DNA of 64,000 nt from Chelonoidis abingdonii (Eukaryota > Chordata > Testudines > Testudinidae), in NCBI RefSeq assembly GCF_003597395.2, contig NC_133771.1, positions 62,594,294 to 62,658,293 of the forward strand, given 5' to 3'. Position numbers and translations under genes: made by a program. Numbering within the stretch: the first letter of the stretch is position 1; each line of letters starts with the position of its first letter. Under the pieces are notes generated by a model. The model was given only the letters and a program-made list of their open reading frames with translations, was not told where the DNA came from and did not search any database. Shown in pieces: positions 1 through 10,783 of this stretch.

Positions 1-1455
1 ACGCGGATGCCTTCCTGATTCCATGGGGAATGTACCTCTTTTATGCCTTCCCTCCGTTCCCGTTTGATCCTCAGGTCTTCTGAAGGCGCGCAGGAGACAG
101 GTGCCCCGCTTTGATTCTCATTGCTCCGGGATGGCCACGTCAGCATTGGTTACTCTCTGTCCTGCGACCCTGTCGGTAGTGGACTGTTCCCCTGCCTCTT
201 CACTGGACCTGATCACCGCCAAACCACGGCCGGCTTTGTTTCACCCGGACCTTCCAGTCCCTGCATCTCTCGGCGTGGCTCCTGCGTGGCTACGGGTCGA
301 ATTGGCACTGCTCTTCCCCAGTGAGGCAAGTACTTCTAGGAGGAATCGAGCCATCTACAGGAGGACGTCGTACCTAGCCAAGTGGAAGCGTTTTACGTCT
401 GGTGTGTGGGAAAACGCGCTTCCACCCTGCGATGTTTTCCATCCCAATCGTCTTGCGACACCTGTTGGTCGCTCAACAACAGGCCTGGCTAATAGCCTCT
501 TCCGGTCACTTGGCGCGCCATCTCCACTTTCACCAAGGGAGCGATGGCCATTCCGTCTTTTCACAACTCCCACTGGGTGACTAGATTCCTCAACCGGCGG
601 AGCGCCTTTACTCCCAAGTCCGTTATTCCAGCACCTCCTTGGATCCAATGTGTGTTGTCTCGTCTATGTCCCCCCGTTTGAACCGCGTGGCTACATGTTC
701 CCTCCTCTATTTGTCCTGGAAAAACGGCCTTTCCTGTGTGGCCGTCACATCCGCTAGGCGCCTATCAGAGCTGCGCACACTCGTCGTTGGACCCTCACGT
801 ACACAGTGTTCCATCGAACAAGGTGCAACCTAGCCCACACCCTGCATTCCTCCAAAGGTTGTCTCGGTCTTCCACGTTAACCAGAGCATTTCCTTCCCAC
901 TGTTACTTTCTTTCCCAACCTCATCCTCATCTCGTAGGGAACAACAAATCACTGCCTAGACGTGCGACGAAGGGCGCTTGCCTTTTATTTATAGAAAAGA
1001 CTAAGCCGTTCTGCAGTCCACTTCAGCTCTTGTCGCATGACCGAGTGCGCGGCTTCAAAGGGTGCCCGCTCCTCTACTGCTGGTCTCCCCTTCTCAATAC
1101 TCGAACTCTGCGTACGCTACTGCATAGAAACTATGAATACGACCTAGGTCCAATCTCCACTTCGGGGCGATGTACCTGCGCACATCCAACCAGCCCCACG
1201 CATCGTCAATGGCTGTCCTCGGCAAACGAGTTCCCGTCCAGGTAAATTGCAGAGACGGCACCTGGTCCTCCGTGCACACGTTTTACGATCCACTCTCTAG
1301 CCGCTGTCCAGCGATGCATCCAGGATTGATGCCGGCCTTCAGTTCTGCTGTGTTGCGCACTGTGACCCTCTCACTCCGCCCCACCTGCCTAGGTAAGGCT
1401 TGGGATATCACTCTACTGACATGGATATGGCACGCACTCGAAGAAGAAAACACGG
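1..1455 (+). mobile_element. DIRS-like tyrosine-recombinase retroelement, 3' half, decayed
   Basis: DIRS elements are retrotransposons that carry RT/RNase H plus a tyrosine recombinase (YR) instead of a DDE integrase. Translation from base 3 gives DAFLIPWGMYLFYAFPPFP, like the RNase H-end region of DIRS pol proteins. From about 340 the frames shift and peptides such as RRTSYLAKWKRFTS and VTSARRLSELRTL appear, matching the N-terminal SAM-like region and the first catalytic-arginine box of a YR. A later segment near 1255-1290 (GTWSSVHTFYDPL) fits the C-terminal YR part. The pieces lie in different frames with stops between them, so this is a pseudo-element. It starts outside the window on the left and runs into the terminal repeat at about 1448. 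The family call rests on recalled protein style, not a search. Confidence 0.6.
340..1400 (+). pseudogene. Remnant of DIRS-type tyrosine recombinase ORF
   Basis: This is the YR part of the element above. Its normal role would be to insert a circular DNA copy of the element without target duplication. The N-terminal SAM-like stretch is at about 355-580. The SARRLSEL box at about 755-780 corresponds to the family's first catalytic arginine region. The C-terminal segment is at about 1255-1330. At least three frame changes and several stops separate them, so no functional protein can be made. No catalytic His-x-x-Arg pair could be placed with confidence. Confidence 0.5.
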
Positions 1456-1770
1456 TTACTCACCTTGTAGCTCTTGTTCTTCGAGATGTGGTTGCTCACT
1501 ATCCATTCCACACCCGCCCTCCTTCCCCCTGTCGGAGTAGCCGCAAAGAAGGAAACTGAGGACGGGGCGGGCCGGCAGGGTATATATCACCCGCCATAGT
1601 GGTGCCACTCTAGCGCGCGCGTAGCCCACTGCCGGCCCGCTGGAGTTGCCTAGTGGTAAAAGTTTTACCGACGAGCGTGCACGCGCGGCAGCGTGCACTA
1701 CTGGGAGATGGATATTGAGCACACATCTCGAATAGAGAAACGGTAGCAACGCTGTGAGTAACCGTGGTTT
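1415..1770. repeat. DIRS-like terminal repeat with imperfect palindrome
   Basis: About 1448-1463 reads AAACACGGTTACTCAC, and 1754-1770 reads back as its near-perfect inverse complement. Inside, 1480-1510 (TTCTTCGAGATGTGG and following) is again mirrored around 1715-1735 (CACATCTCGAA). The unit therefore folds as a hairpin of about 320 bp. Its core at 1552-1735 recurs in the same orientation at about 6993-7180. That is what inverted terminal repeats of a DIRS element would give if one copy is plus and the other minus. Confidence 0.6.
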
Positions 1771-1789
1771 TCGCCTTCCTGTTTTATGC

Positions 1790-2245
1790 AGTATGCGTCA
1801 GCTAACCAGGGGGCAAAAGATAAAATGGGAGCTCTACCGTACGGGGCCACTCTGTCCTGCCCCTCCCCCGATAAGGGGCATGGCTGGGTCAGGTGTCCCC
1901 AGCCAGCCCATCTGCACTCCTTGGCCCACACTGCCAGGGCTCCAGTGGTGATTTAAAGGGCCCAGGGCCTCCAGCTGCTGCTGCCATGTAAGCAAGAGCT
2001 GGAACCAGGTCCTTTAATCGGCCCTCCAGAACAGCTCTTCGGCGTTGCAAAGGGGAAACAATTTAGAGCACTGCCATGGCAGCAACCTTCCATCACTGCC
2101 TCTTTGTACCTCCCATTTGCCGCCCTACCGGGTTGTCGCTGCCCCCTTGAGCCTCCCCCTCCCCCGAATTTGGCAACCCGCAGTAGGGACCCAGCAGGGG
2201 CTGCCGATGGGGGCACAAAAGGAGCAGTGATATTAAAGTGCTGAC
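1790..2245. repeat. GC-rich hAT-like interspersed repeat fragment
   Basis: The stretch starts near CAGGGGGCAAAAGATAAA (about 1808). It contains the motif TGATTTAAAGGGCCC next to GGGCTCCAG-like words. The same words make up the hAT-like element at 63091-63573. No clean target duplication was found, so the ends are approximate. No reading frame in it looks like a protein. Confidence 0.4.
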
Positions 2246-2309
2246 CCGCCAGCATTGCTTTAAGTCAGCAATATGGGCTAGGTATGGCTGCTACTTAATA
2301 TTACCAAAA

Positions 2310-3379
2310 TTTAGAGGGTGCTGTAGTCTGGATCTGTTAAAGCAACAAAGAGTCTGTTGGCACCTTATGAACTTAAACAGCACATATTGCGCATTCAAGA
2401 CTTTGTGGAAATACCCACTCATCAGATGGCATGTGGTTGCATTCCAGAGGCCAAGTTAAAATTGCAGGCCAGAATCAGTGCTGGAGATAACCAAGGTCAG
2501 TTCAATGGGGAAATGAGTGCCCTCGTCTAGCAGTGAGGTGTGATAAACAAGGGAGGACAAAAACTGCCTTTTGGACGTGGCAAGCCCATTCCACAGTCTT
2601 TTTCAATCCTGAAGCTGATTGGTGTCCAAATTGCAAATGAAACTCAGATCAGCAGTTTTCTTTTGACAGTCTGGTCCTGAAGTTTTTTTGCTGCAGGGAT
2701 GGCTACCTTTTACATCTGCTACTGTGTGTCCAGGGGAGGTGAAAGTGTTCTCTTACAGGTTTTACTAAAGTAGTTTGCTTCCTATGTCTGATCTTTGTGT
2801 CCATTTTATCTTTTTACGTAGGGATTGTCCAGTTGGCGATGTACATGCAGAGGGGCATTGCTGGCACATGATGGAATATATTACATTCGTGGATGTGCAG
2901 GTGAATGAACGGTGATTGTGGTTGATCTGTTAGGTCCTGTGATGTCTCATGGTGTAAAATATGTGGGCAGCTTTCCATTCAGGTTTGTTGCGTGGAATGG
3001 TTCCTGAGTTAGAATTACTATGATGCGTGTGTGTGGCTGTTTGGTGAGAATATGCTTAAGGTTTGGCTGGGATGTCTTGTGGGTGAGGACTGCCTGCTCC
3101 CAGCGTGTTTAACAAAGCGATGGGTCATTTTTCAGGATGGTTTGTAGATCCCCGATGATTGCATTCGGGAGCTTTTTAGCTTGGACTGTAGATGAATTGG
3201 CAGAGGAGTTCTGTTGGTTTCTTTCTTGGGCTTGTTCTGCGCAGGAAGGCTTTCTGCGGTTACATGTCCTGGCTCTGGGTTGTTTCCTTATTTCCGCGTG
3301 GGGTATTGTAGTTTTGAGAATGCATTGGTGTAAGTTTGTAGGTGTTGGTCTTCTGTCTGAGGGGTTGAGAGCAAATGCA
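2310..3379 (-). mobile_element. Penelope-like element, 3' part
   Basis: Penelope-like elements (PLEs) encode a reverse transcriptase followed by a GIY-YIG endonuclease. On the minus strand, about 2950 down to 2590 translates into short open pieces. SFTCTSTNVIYSIMCQQCPS is followed by TGQSLRKKI and RSDIGSK, then ENTFTSPGHTVADVK and TADLSFICNLDTNQL. Their order and spacing resemble the C-terminal GIY-YIG module of vertebrate PLEs, with the second half of the motif eroded. The low-coordinate end (2310-2450) matches in style the short tail repeats elsewhere in this window (30265, 54962). Stops interrupt the frame, and the RT part is cut off by the N gap. Confidence 0.5.
2590..2960 (-). pseudogene. 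GIY-YIG endonuclease remnant of a Penelope-like element
   Basis: The conserved core starts with VIYSIMCQQCPS, followed by a Cys/Pro-rich short loop and GQSLRKKI. This corresponds to the first strand-helix of the GIY-YIG nuclease fold in PLEs, where the second YIG tyrosine lies in a short xYIGxT-like stretch that is lost here. FTSPGHTVADVK follows, as in relatives. Several in-frame stops mean it is dead. The domain would nick target DNA during retrotransposition. Confidence 0.45.
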
Positions 3380-3479
3380 NNNNNNNNNNNNNNNNNNNNN
3401 NNNNNNNNNNNNNNNNNNNNNNNNNNNNNNNNNNNNNNNNNNNNNNNNNNNNNNNNNNNNNNNNNNNNNNNNNNNNNNN
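3380..3479. other. Assembly gap (100 N)
   Basis: Exactly 100 unknown bases, the conventional size for a gap of unknown length. It separates Penelope-like sequence on its left from DIRS-like sequence on its right, so their adjacency is not proven. Predicted proteins that run through it are artefacts. Confidence 0.98.
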
Positions 3480-6400
3480 CCAGTCTCCAGATCCAGAGAT
3501 GGGATAATTGGTCCCCAAGGAAACCCATGCGGAATTTCATCTCTCGTCTACTTTTGTTGAGTCCGTGGAGGTCGAGGATGGGTTCGCAGACCTCCCTTGG
3601 CCTGGGAATTCAGAAGTAGCGGGTGAACCCTCTGCCCTTCTCGTTTTGCGGACCTCTTGAATGGGCACCTTGGCGTGGGTGTTTGCACCTCCTGAGGGGA
3701 TCTGCTCCGTGAGGGGGTCCCTGATGCAGGGCGAGGGGGGGTCGCGGACAGGCGGGTCAAGCACAACCTGAGGGTGGTATCCACTGCCGCAGTGCGGAGG
3801 ACACCACGGTGTTCTGAGTGAGCCGGCGCCCGCGGGGGGAGTCCGACGAGGCGGCTCCGGAGAAGGGGGAAGGGATCTCCACCGGAGACTGGACACCGCT
3901 ACGGGTCTGTATCGTCACATGAGGCTCTCGTCAGCCGGAAGCAGCTTCGTCCCCTCTCGGCCCTGACCCCCCTTGGTTCCCCCCGCATGTCTGCCGCCTG
4001 CCATTTCTATTGCGGCGCCCTGACCGGAGAGCTCTTGTCCTACCTGCTCTGTGCCCGGGGGGAACCAGGCTCCGATGTTGTTCTGTTCGTTTGCCCGGCC
4101 GAGGGTCTACCGCTGTGTGCACGCGGCCTATGCATTCCAGCCGATAATGTACCCCTCTCTACTTCTCTTCCGGCTTTCGCGCGCGGGCTCGGTCTTATCA
4201 GGAACAGGCCCTGGCGCTCACGGAAGTATCCTGGATGGTCTTGTTTGAGAGTTCCGGAGAGGGCGCAGAGCACCTGCCGCCAGGAGATACCAGCCCTCGT
4301 GACCCCGATCAGAAGCTCCCTGCGGCGCGTAGGCCGCGTCCAGCGCCGCCTGCAAGAGTGCGTGCGACATTTCCTTTCTTCGTCCGAGGGTCGCGACTAC
4401 CCGCCGCGTCTGCGGAGGGCTCTTGAATTTATCAGCCGCTGTCGCAGGTGTATTAAGGGTAGCGGCTGAGTAGGCTTGCTGGTTAGACACCGCACTGCAT
4501 GCTCCCCGCAGCATGACCTGCGGCCCAGCTGGTCCGTCCCTTCGTTGCCTCCTGGACTGGGGCTGGCGCCTTTCTTGCCCATTCGGCGTTCCTTCCTCGT
4601 TCACAGACATTGCACCGACGAGGGACATCGAGGCGCGGGTGCGAACTATAGTCGTCGTCGTCCTTTAATGTACCATGTATCTACTCACTACCCCCTCGGC
4701 GGCCTGGGGCGAACGTAGGCGGTGCCTGCCAGTGGCTGTCTGCTTGCTCTGTTATCGTCTCTCTTCCTTAAGGCAGGGACATTGAGTGGGTGGTCAGAGC
4801 TGGCTTACTGCGACACGCTCCTCAATCTCGGGACTCCTCGGCCCCCTGAATGCTTCCTGTTCGTGCCACTCGGCCTGAGGAGGTCTTGAGTGCGCCCTTC
4901 AGGTCCAGGGGGGTGTGACCGTGGGATGTCGTTCCCCGCTACGCCTTCTCAGGGGGGAAGATGAAGAGAGTCCTGGCAGAGTGGGTGTTGGTCCCTCCGC
5001 GCTCTGGCCCGTCACCGGTGCGAGTGTGCTCTGCCGCGCTGTGATCTCCCGGCCCGCCCGCTCGCAAATGGACTGTCCCGGCCTACCTCCACGCGCGGAT
5101 GGTGGGGTCACGATGACGTCTCGCTCACGCGCTCGCTGGCGCCCATCGAGCTGCGTGACGTTGTGCGCCGTGTCGCTGAGCGGCCTTACGCTCGCTGCGG
5201 TGCCCCTGCCTTGGTATCCGCCAATGCCGCCACGGCTTCCCTCGCATAGGCCAGTGGTCGGAGGCCCACTGGTTCTCCTCGGTCGACTCGCCATCCGGAA
5301 ATCGACTCGCAGCCACGGTCTCTTGCAGAGTCCAAGTCTAGATCGCTGTCTCCGCATCTGCGAGCAGTACAGCCTCGATCGCGAGGGCCTACTGCGTGCC
5401 CGGGGCACGCGTACCAGGTAGCCAGCATACCGCTCCGCGCGCACCTCGGCGCCTCTCAATGGCGCTGCCGTACAACCCGGTCCCCACCCCACAAGGTGCC
5501 GCTGCAAGTCTCACTCGGTGCCGTGCAGCTCCCGGGTCGACGTCCCGGTGCGGGTATCGGACCAGGACCTCCGGCACCGCGACCAGCCCCGCCCCTGGCA
5601 CGGTGCGCATCGACGTCGTGGCCGTAGGCTCAGCCACCCTCCCGCACCGCGGACTTCCTGCTTAGGACCTGTGGTGCGTGCTGCGGTCTCCCCTCTGACG
5701 TCGTTGCCCGATTGCTCCGCCTGCCACCCGCACCGGTCCACTTCCCCGCCCCCGTCTCCCTCACCGAGCAACCGTGAGGTCCGCCCCTCCCACGGGCGCG
5801 CCTGGACTTCGCGGATCTTCGTCGGCCCCCCTGGCCCTGGTAGCCACAGGGGTGCTGTGTCCGCTGGAGCGAGGTCCGCGGCAGTATTCTGGATCCGGCA
5901 AGAGGACTGATGACCCGGCCTTGCCCCCGCGAGTACGCACCCCCCCTCGCTGCGCCTAGCCCACGAGAGCGTGCTGGGACCTGCTGAGCCGGATCACGCG
6001 GAGACCTCCCGTCGGCGCATTCCGCGATGCCCGGCAGATTCGTCGACCGCGTGCCGGATCTTTGAGCGCGCGGGCCGGCAGAATCCGGGGACGGTTGCCC
6101 CTCATTCGCGGGTTGTCTTGCGCTTGGACGCACAACCCGACGTCGGCCCGGTCGCCGGGGGTCTGGGGCAGCCCACGGCTCCGCTTAAACGCTCAGGTCC
6201 TCGCCGACGAGCAAACGTCTCGGGCCTATGGAGGACCTGTACTCATCACGCTCCTACCCGTGCTGGCGGGAGCCTCGCGCGACGGGATCGAACGGACCCG
6301 CCGGGCCCGGAGTCAGCCGCACGCCCCCTTGCACCAGCAGCACAGCCAGGACATCGCGCGGTGTGCTCGTTCCGGTGGGCCCCGCTTTAGCCGGCTGTGT

Positions 6401-6830
6401 TAAGAGGATGTTGAGGGCCTCTTCCTGGGAGCCTCGGTGCTGGTAGACGGGCCGCGTTGCCGCCGGCCCCCCGCCCCCCCCTTGTGTCTTCGCGACGTGC
6501 CGGGGGATCCCGGGCCGCAGCCGCCGCGCCGGGTCAGGCGCCCGGCGGTGAGTGACCCGCTCTCTATTTCGCGCCTGAGGCTGGGGCCCTTTGGTCCCCT
6601 TTTCATTCCGCGGTACGGGACCAGATTTACAGATGCCCACGACTTATCTGAGATGGTGATTCCCCTCAGGCCCTTCACGGAGGCGTCGTGGGCTCACTGC
6701 GGTTGGGCATCGCTTCTTACAACAGTCCTCGAGCCGCCTCTTGGCATACGGCGACCCAGGGATCAGCCCGGCGGCCGGGGGCGGGAGAGGGCTGAGCCCC
6801 TGACCCCGCTACGACAGTTATAAATTATAT
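3480..6830 (-). mobile_element. DIRS-like retroelement, 5' half (gag region and start of RT), decayed
   Basis: Read on the minus strand, about 4400 down to 4050 gives MSHALLQAALDAAYAPQ and later RERQGLFLIRPSPRAKAG, matching the style of the C-terminal part of the DIRS gag-like protein. About 3720 down to 3480 gives pieces such as QAKGGLRTHPR, MKFRMGFLG and GTNYPISGSGDW. These correspond, in different frames, to the entry of a DIRS reverse transcriptase just before the first catalytic aspartate, which falls in the N gap. The region is very GC- and CpG-rich and has open frames on both strands, so ORF length alone means little. Minus frames at 4899-5507 and 5630-6133 are Ser/Arg/Pro-rich, as expected for gag or upstream sequence. 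Confidence 0.5.
3950..5640 (-). pseudogene. Remnant of DIRS-type gag-like ORF
   Basis: This is the minus-strand gag-like region of the element above. The recognisable C-terminal part is HALLQAALDAA (about 4350) and QGLFLIRPSP (about 4190). Upstream of it lie arginine/serine-rich and proline-rich stretches. The frame breaks several times between 4600 and 5500. Gag-like proteins of this group are thought to package element RNA. Boundaries are approximate, and the N-terminal limit could not be placed. Confidence 0.4.
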
Positions 6831-6992
6831 TACCAACGTATAACTATATACTATACTAATCACAATGCTAGTACTATGAGTAACTAACTAGAACCGCTCA
6901 ACGATTGACAAGGAAGTAGGGGCAATGCTGGACTCAGCTATGCCGCGCTCCCCCCAGTTTTCCAGCGACCCGACACGCCTCAAGGTCAGAAG
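6831..6992. other. Short AT-rich leader between DIRS-like body and terminal repeat
   Basis: Base composition changes abruptly from GC-rich to AT-rich at about 6821 (TTATAAATTATATTACC) and back to mixed at about 6930. It may be untranslated 5' sequence of the minus-strand DIRS-like copy. No coding signal was seen. Confidence 0.3.
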
Positions 6993-7185
6993 GAAGCTGA
7001 GAGGACCGGGCGGGCCGCAGGGATTATTATCACCCGCCATAGTGGAGCCACTCTAGGGGGCGACCTGCCGGCCCGCTGGAGTTGCTAGGGTAAAAGTTTT
7101 TCGACGAACGTGCATGCGCGGCGCGTGTACATACTGGAATGGATATGAGTAAGCACTCGAAGAAGAACTTGTCCTTTTTTGCTGT
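6993..7185. repeat. Second copy of the DIRS-like terminal repeat
   Basis: Aligns by eye with 1552-1735 in the same orientation. Shared words include CGGGCGGGCC, ATCACCCGCCATAGTGG, GCCACTCTAG, CCGGCCCGCTGGAGTTGC and TGGATAT. It ends with AAGCACTCGAAGAAGAAC, which also occurs in related form just before the first copy (1433-1447). Confidence 0.65.
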
Positions 7186-8569
7186 GGTTGTTCTTTTTTT
7201 AAAGTCAACATGTACATTGTTAAAACTGGGTGATCAGCTGATGCGCAATGATAGGTGACACTTTATCCATGTAGAGTACAAGAACAATAACATGCCAAGT
7301 GAAGAATAAGGTGCTTAATGGGAATGTGACTTGGTTTGTACATACTCTGTTTACCTATGTGACACTGACAGACCAGCCAACTTGTGTATGACTCATAAAA
7401 ACTTAATACGAGGCATTACAGTTGTAATCAACACAATCTACTTCTATGTGAATTTCAAAGAGATGTATAAGACTAACAATCATTAACTAATTCATTTGTA
7501 GTAATAGAAATCAAGAGTAGATACTGTCTGTTTACCTGTATCTCATTACGAAGTTTAACAAGGTAACCAAATTAGCTTGTAGATGCTAATTTCCTTTCAT
7601 GTCTTAATTGCCTTAATCATGAATGAGACTGTCAGGTAACCTTAAAGTCAAAGATGTAAGATTCTCTATATTGCCTTCATCTTAACTAGCTATGTTGTAA
7701 TGAAGGACTGGCTAATTGTCTTATGGGAATGAATGTAACTAGTTAACCTGTGTATGCATAGGAAACTGAAGATTAGCTTCAAAGCAATGGTCCACATACT
7801 ATCTGCATGGCCTATTCTTCCTCAGAGGAAAAGCCCTGCTAGGAGAGCCATAAAAGAGAAGCCATGAGCCTGATCCTGCCATCTCTAATCTGCTTAAACT
7901 CTGAACAAAGAAAGTATGTTGTAAGATGGAGATCTTCCAAATAATGATTTAGGATGATCTAAAAGATTCAGGGGAAGTGTTTCAGACTTTACATCTAAGA
8001 TACCTTTGGATTCTGACCTGTTGGGATGATTCCAGAGAGACTTTACAAGTCAGCACTTTATTCCATCACTGCTGTGATTTTTAACTATGAACACTGAAAG
8101 TCAGTTGTATGTATATTGATCTTTTTAACCATTTATAACTCTCTTCTTTCTTTTTCCTTTTATTACTAAACCTTTAGTTTTAGTTACTAAAAGTTTGGCA
8201 TCAGTGTGATTATTGGGTAAGATCTGAGACTCATACTGACCTGGGGATAAATGGCCAGTCCTTTGGGATTAGTGAACCTCACATATGGTGAATCAGGTTT
8301 TCAGTAACCTCTCACTATATTAGACTTGGCAGTCCAGATAGGAGCTAAGGGCTGGATTGCCTGAAAGGGACTGTGTTTGGCTCTTTGTTAATCAGTGTGA
8401 TATTGCAGAAGCTGTTTTGTTACTGCCTTGGTGAATCTAATTAGAGAAAAAAAACCATCAGTTTTGGGGATTGTCTGGCCTATTTCTTACAGTCTACTCT
8501 GAGTGTGGCATTCTCAGTGGCCCATCCAGGCACCCCGGTAACAATCTAACAAAAATATTTTTTCTCTCT
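7186..8569. repeat. AT-rich non-coding stretch, second half resembling an LTR
   Basis: 7186-7830 shows no coding signal and no family I recognise. From about 8140 to 8545 there is a pyrimidine-rich run, a TTACTAAACCTTTAG word and a GGTAAGATCTGAG word. It ends GGCACCCCGGTAACA (about 8540). That resembles the 3' part of an LTR, but no matching 5' end or target duplication was found. CR1 sequence starts at about 8570. Confidence 0.3.
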
Positions 8570-8926
8570 GTTTTAGGCAGAGGGGGTATTTGTCCATTAA
8601 ATAACATGTTTTGTGTCATTTGTGGAGATAAATGTGTGGTTATGCAGGTGGTGTTGGAGAGAGAGCTTTGGCTTCTTTGACCATAGGATGTCATTCTATG
8701 AAGAAAGATTGCTAGGAAGAGATGGGATCCACCTACTGAAGAGAGGGAAGAGCATCTTTGCAGAGAGGCTTGATAACCTAGTGAGGAGGGCTTTAAACTA
8801 GGTTTGCTGGGGGGATGGTAACTTAAACCCGGAGGTAAGTGAGGAAGTGGGATATAGGGAGGAAACACACACAGAGGAGAGTGCAAGAGAGGAGGCCTCC
8901 TGATTCATACTGAGAAAGAAGGGCAA

Positions 8927-9590
8927 TTGGCTAGTTATCTTAGGTGCCTGTACACAAATGCAAGAAGCCTGGGAAACAAGCAGGAAGAATTGGAAGTCCT
9001 AGCACAGTCAAGAAACTATGATGTGATTAGAATAACAGAGACTTGGTGGGGTAACTCACATGACTGGAGCACTGTAATTGATGAGTATAAACAGTTCAGG
9101 AAGGACAGGCTGAGGAGAAAAGGTGGAGGAGCTGCACTGTATGTAAGTGAGCAGTATGATAGCTCAGAGCTCCAGTATGAAACTAGACAAAAGCCTGTTG
9201 AGAGTCTTTGGGTTAAGTTTAGAGGTGAGAGCAACAAGGGTGATGTCGTGGTGGGCATGTGCAATAGATCACCAGACCAGGAGGATGAGGTAGATGAGGC
9301 TTTCTTCAGACAATTAACAGAAGTTTCCAGATCACTAGGCCTGGTTCTCATGGGGGACTTCAATCACCCTGACATCTGCTGGGAGAGCAATACAGCAGTG
9401 CATAGACAATCCAGGAAGTATTTCAAGAGTGTTGGAGACAACTTCCTGGTGCTAGTGCTGGAGGAACCAACTAGGTTCCTCTTGACATGGTGTTCACAAT
9501 CGGGAAGAATTGGCAGGGGAAGTAGAAGTGGGTGGCAACTTGGGCAGCAGTGACCATGAGATACTCAAGTTCAGAATCCTGACAAAACGA
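8927..9590 (+). pseudogene. CR1 APE-type endonuclease domain
   Basis: The frame from 8933 reads LRCLYTNARSLGNKQEEL, then ITETWWGNSHDW with the catalytic Glu of the TETWW motif, GGGAALYVSEQYD, and MGDFNHPDICWE with the Asp/Asn of the GDFN motif. The final GSSDHE motif (about 9541-9560) is present but in another frame, so a small indel separates it. Otherwise the domain is complete in order. In a live element it nicks target DNA. Confidence 0.85.
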
Positions 9591-9679
9591 AGAAAGGAGA
9601 ACAGCAGTATACGGACCCTGGACTTCAGAAAAGCAGATTTGGCTGTCTCAGGGAACTGCTGGGCAGGATCCCTTGGGAG

Positions 9680-10705
9680 GCTAATATGAGGAGGAAAGGA
9701 GTCCAGAAGAGCTGGCTGTATTTTAAAAAAGCCTTATTGAGGGTGCAGGAACAAACCATCCTGATGTGCAGAAAGAATAGCAAATATGGCAGAAGACCAG
9801 CTTGGCATCACGGAGAAATCTTTGGTGAGCTTAAACACGAAAAGGAAGCTTACAAGAAGTGGAAACTTGAACAGATGACTAGGGAGGAGTATAAAAATAT
9901 TGCTCAAACATGCAGGGGTGTAATCAGGAAAGCCAAAGCCCAACTGGAGTTGCTGCTAGCAAGGTAACAAGAAGGGTTTCTACTGGTATGTTAGCAACAA
10001 GGTCAGGGAAAGTGTGGGACCCTTGTTGAATGGGAGAGGCAATCTAGTGACAGATGTAGAAAAAGCTGAAATACTCAATGCTTTTTTGCCTCTGTCTTCA
10101 CAGACAAGGCCAGCTCCCAGACGGCTGTGCTGGGCAGCGCAGTATGAGGAGGAGGTCACCAGCCCTCTGTGGTGAAATAATAGGTTAAAGACTATTTAGA
10201 AAAGCTGGATATACACAAGTCCATGGGGCCAGATGCAATGCAAAGCTGAGGGAGTTGGCAGATGTGATTGCAGAGCCATTGGCCATTATCTTTGAAAACT
10301 CATGGCCATTGGGGGAGGTTCTGGATGATTGGAAAAAGGCAAATATAGTGCCCATCTTTAAAAAAGGGAAGAAGGTGAATCAGGGAAAAACAGTCTGGTC
10401 AGCCTCACCTCAGTCCCTGGAAAAATCATGGGACAGGTCCTCAAGGAATCCATTTTGAAGCACTTGAAGCAGAGGAAGGTGATCAGGAACAGTCAACATG
10501 GATTCACTCAAGGACAAGTCATACCTGAGCAACCTGATTGCCTTCTATGATGAGATAACTGGCTCTGTGGATATGGGGAAAGTGGTGGACATGATATATC
10601 TTGACTTTAGCAAAGCTTTAGATATGGTTCCCCAGTATTCTTGCCAGCCAGTTAAAAAAGTTGGATTGGATGAATGGACCTAAAAGGTGGATAGAAAGGG
10701 GACTA
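9680..10705 (+). pseudogene. CR1 linker and N-terminal reverse transcriptase
   Basis: 9700-9965 encodes the helical linker typical of CR1 (KKALLRVQEQTILMCR and HEKEAYKKWKLEQ). RT pieces follow: [30 protein letters not shown], then MIYLDFSKALDMVP at 10587-10630, which carries the first catalytic Asp. Frameshifts lie between them. The second catalytic motif, normally FADD, is past the first insert near 11170, where the frame reads IADELELG. The FADD pair is therefore altered. Confidence 0.85.
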
Positions 10706-10783
10706 GATTGGCGGCACAACAGTAGTGATAATAGCATGATGTTTAATTGGCAGCCGGTATCAATGGAGTGCCCCAGCAGGGCA

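Noticed and set aside
3109..3619. Frames running through the N gap on both strands
   Set aside because: They contain 34 unknown residues and join two different element families; they are artefacts of the gap.
4899..5507. A 202-codon open frame on minus in GC-rich DNA as a host gene
   Set aside because: The region is CpG-rich with long open frames on both strands, composition is Arg/Ser/Pro-biased, and the neighbourhood reads as the DIRS-like gag region. No independent gene signal.
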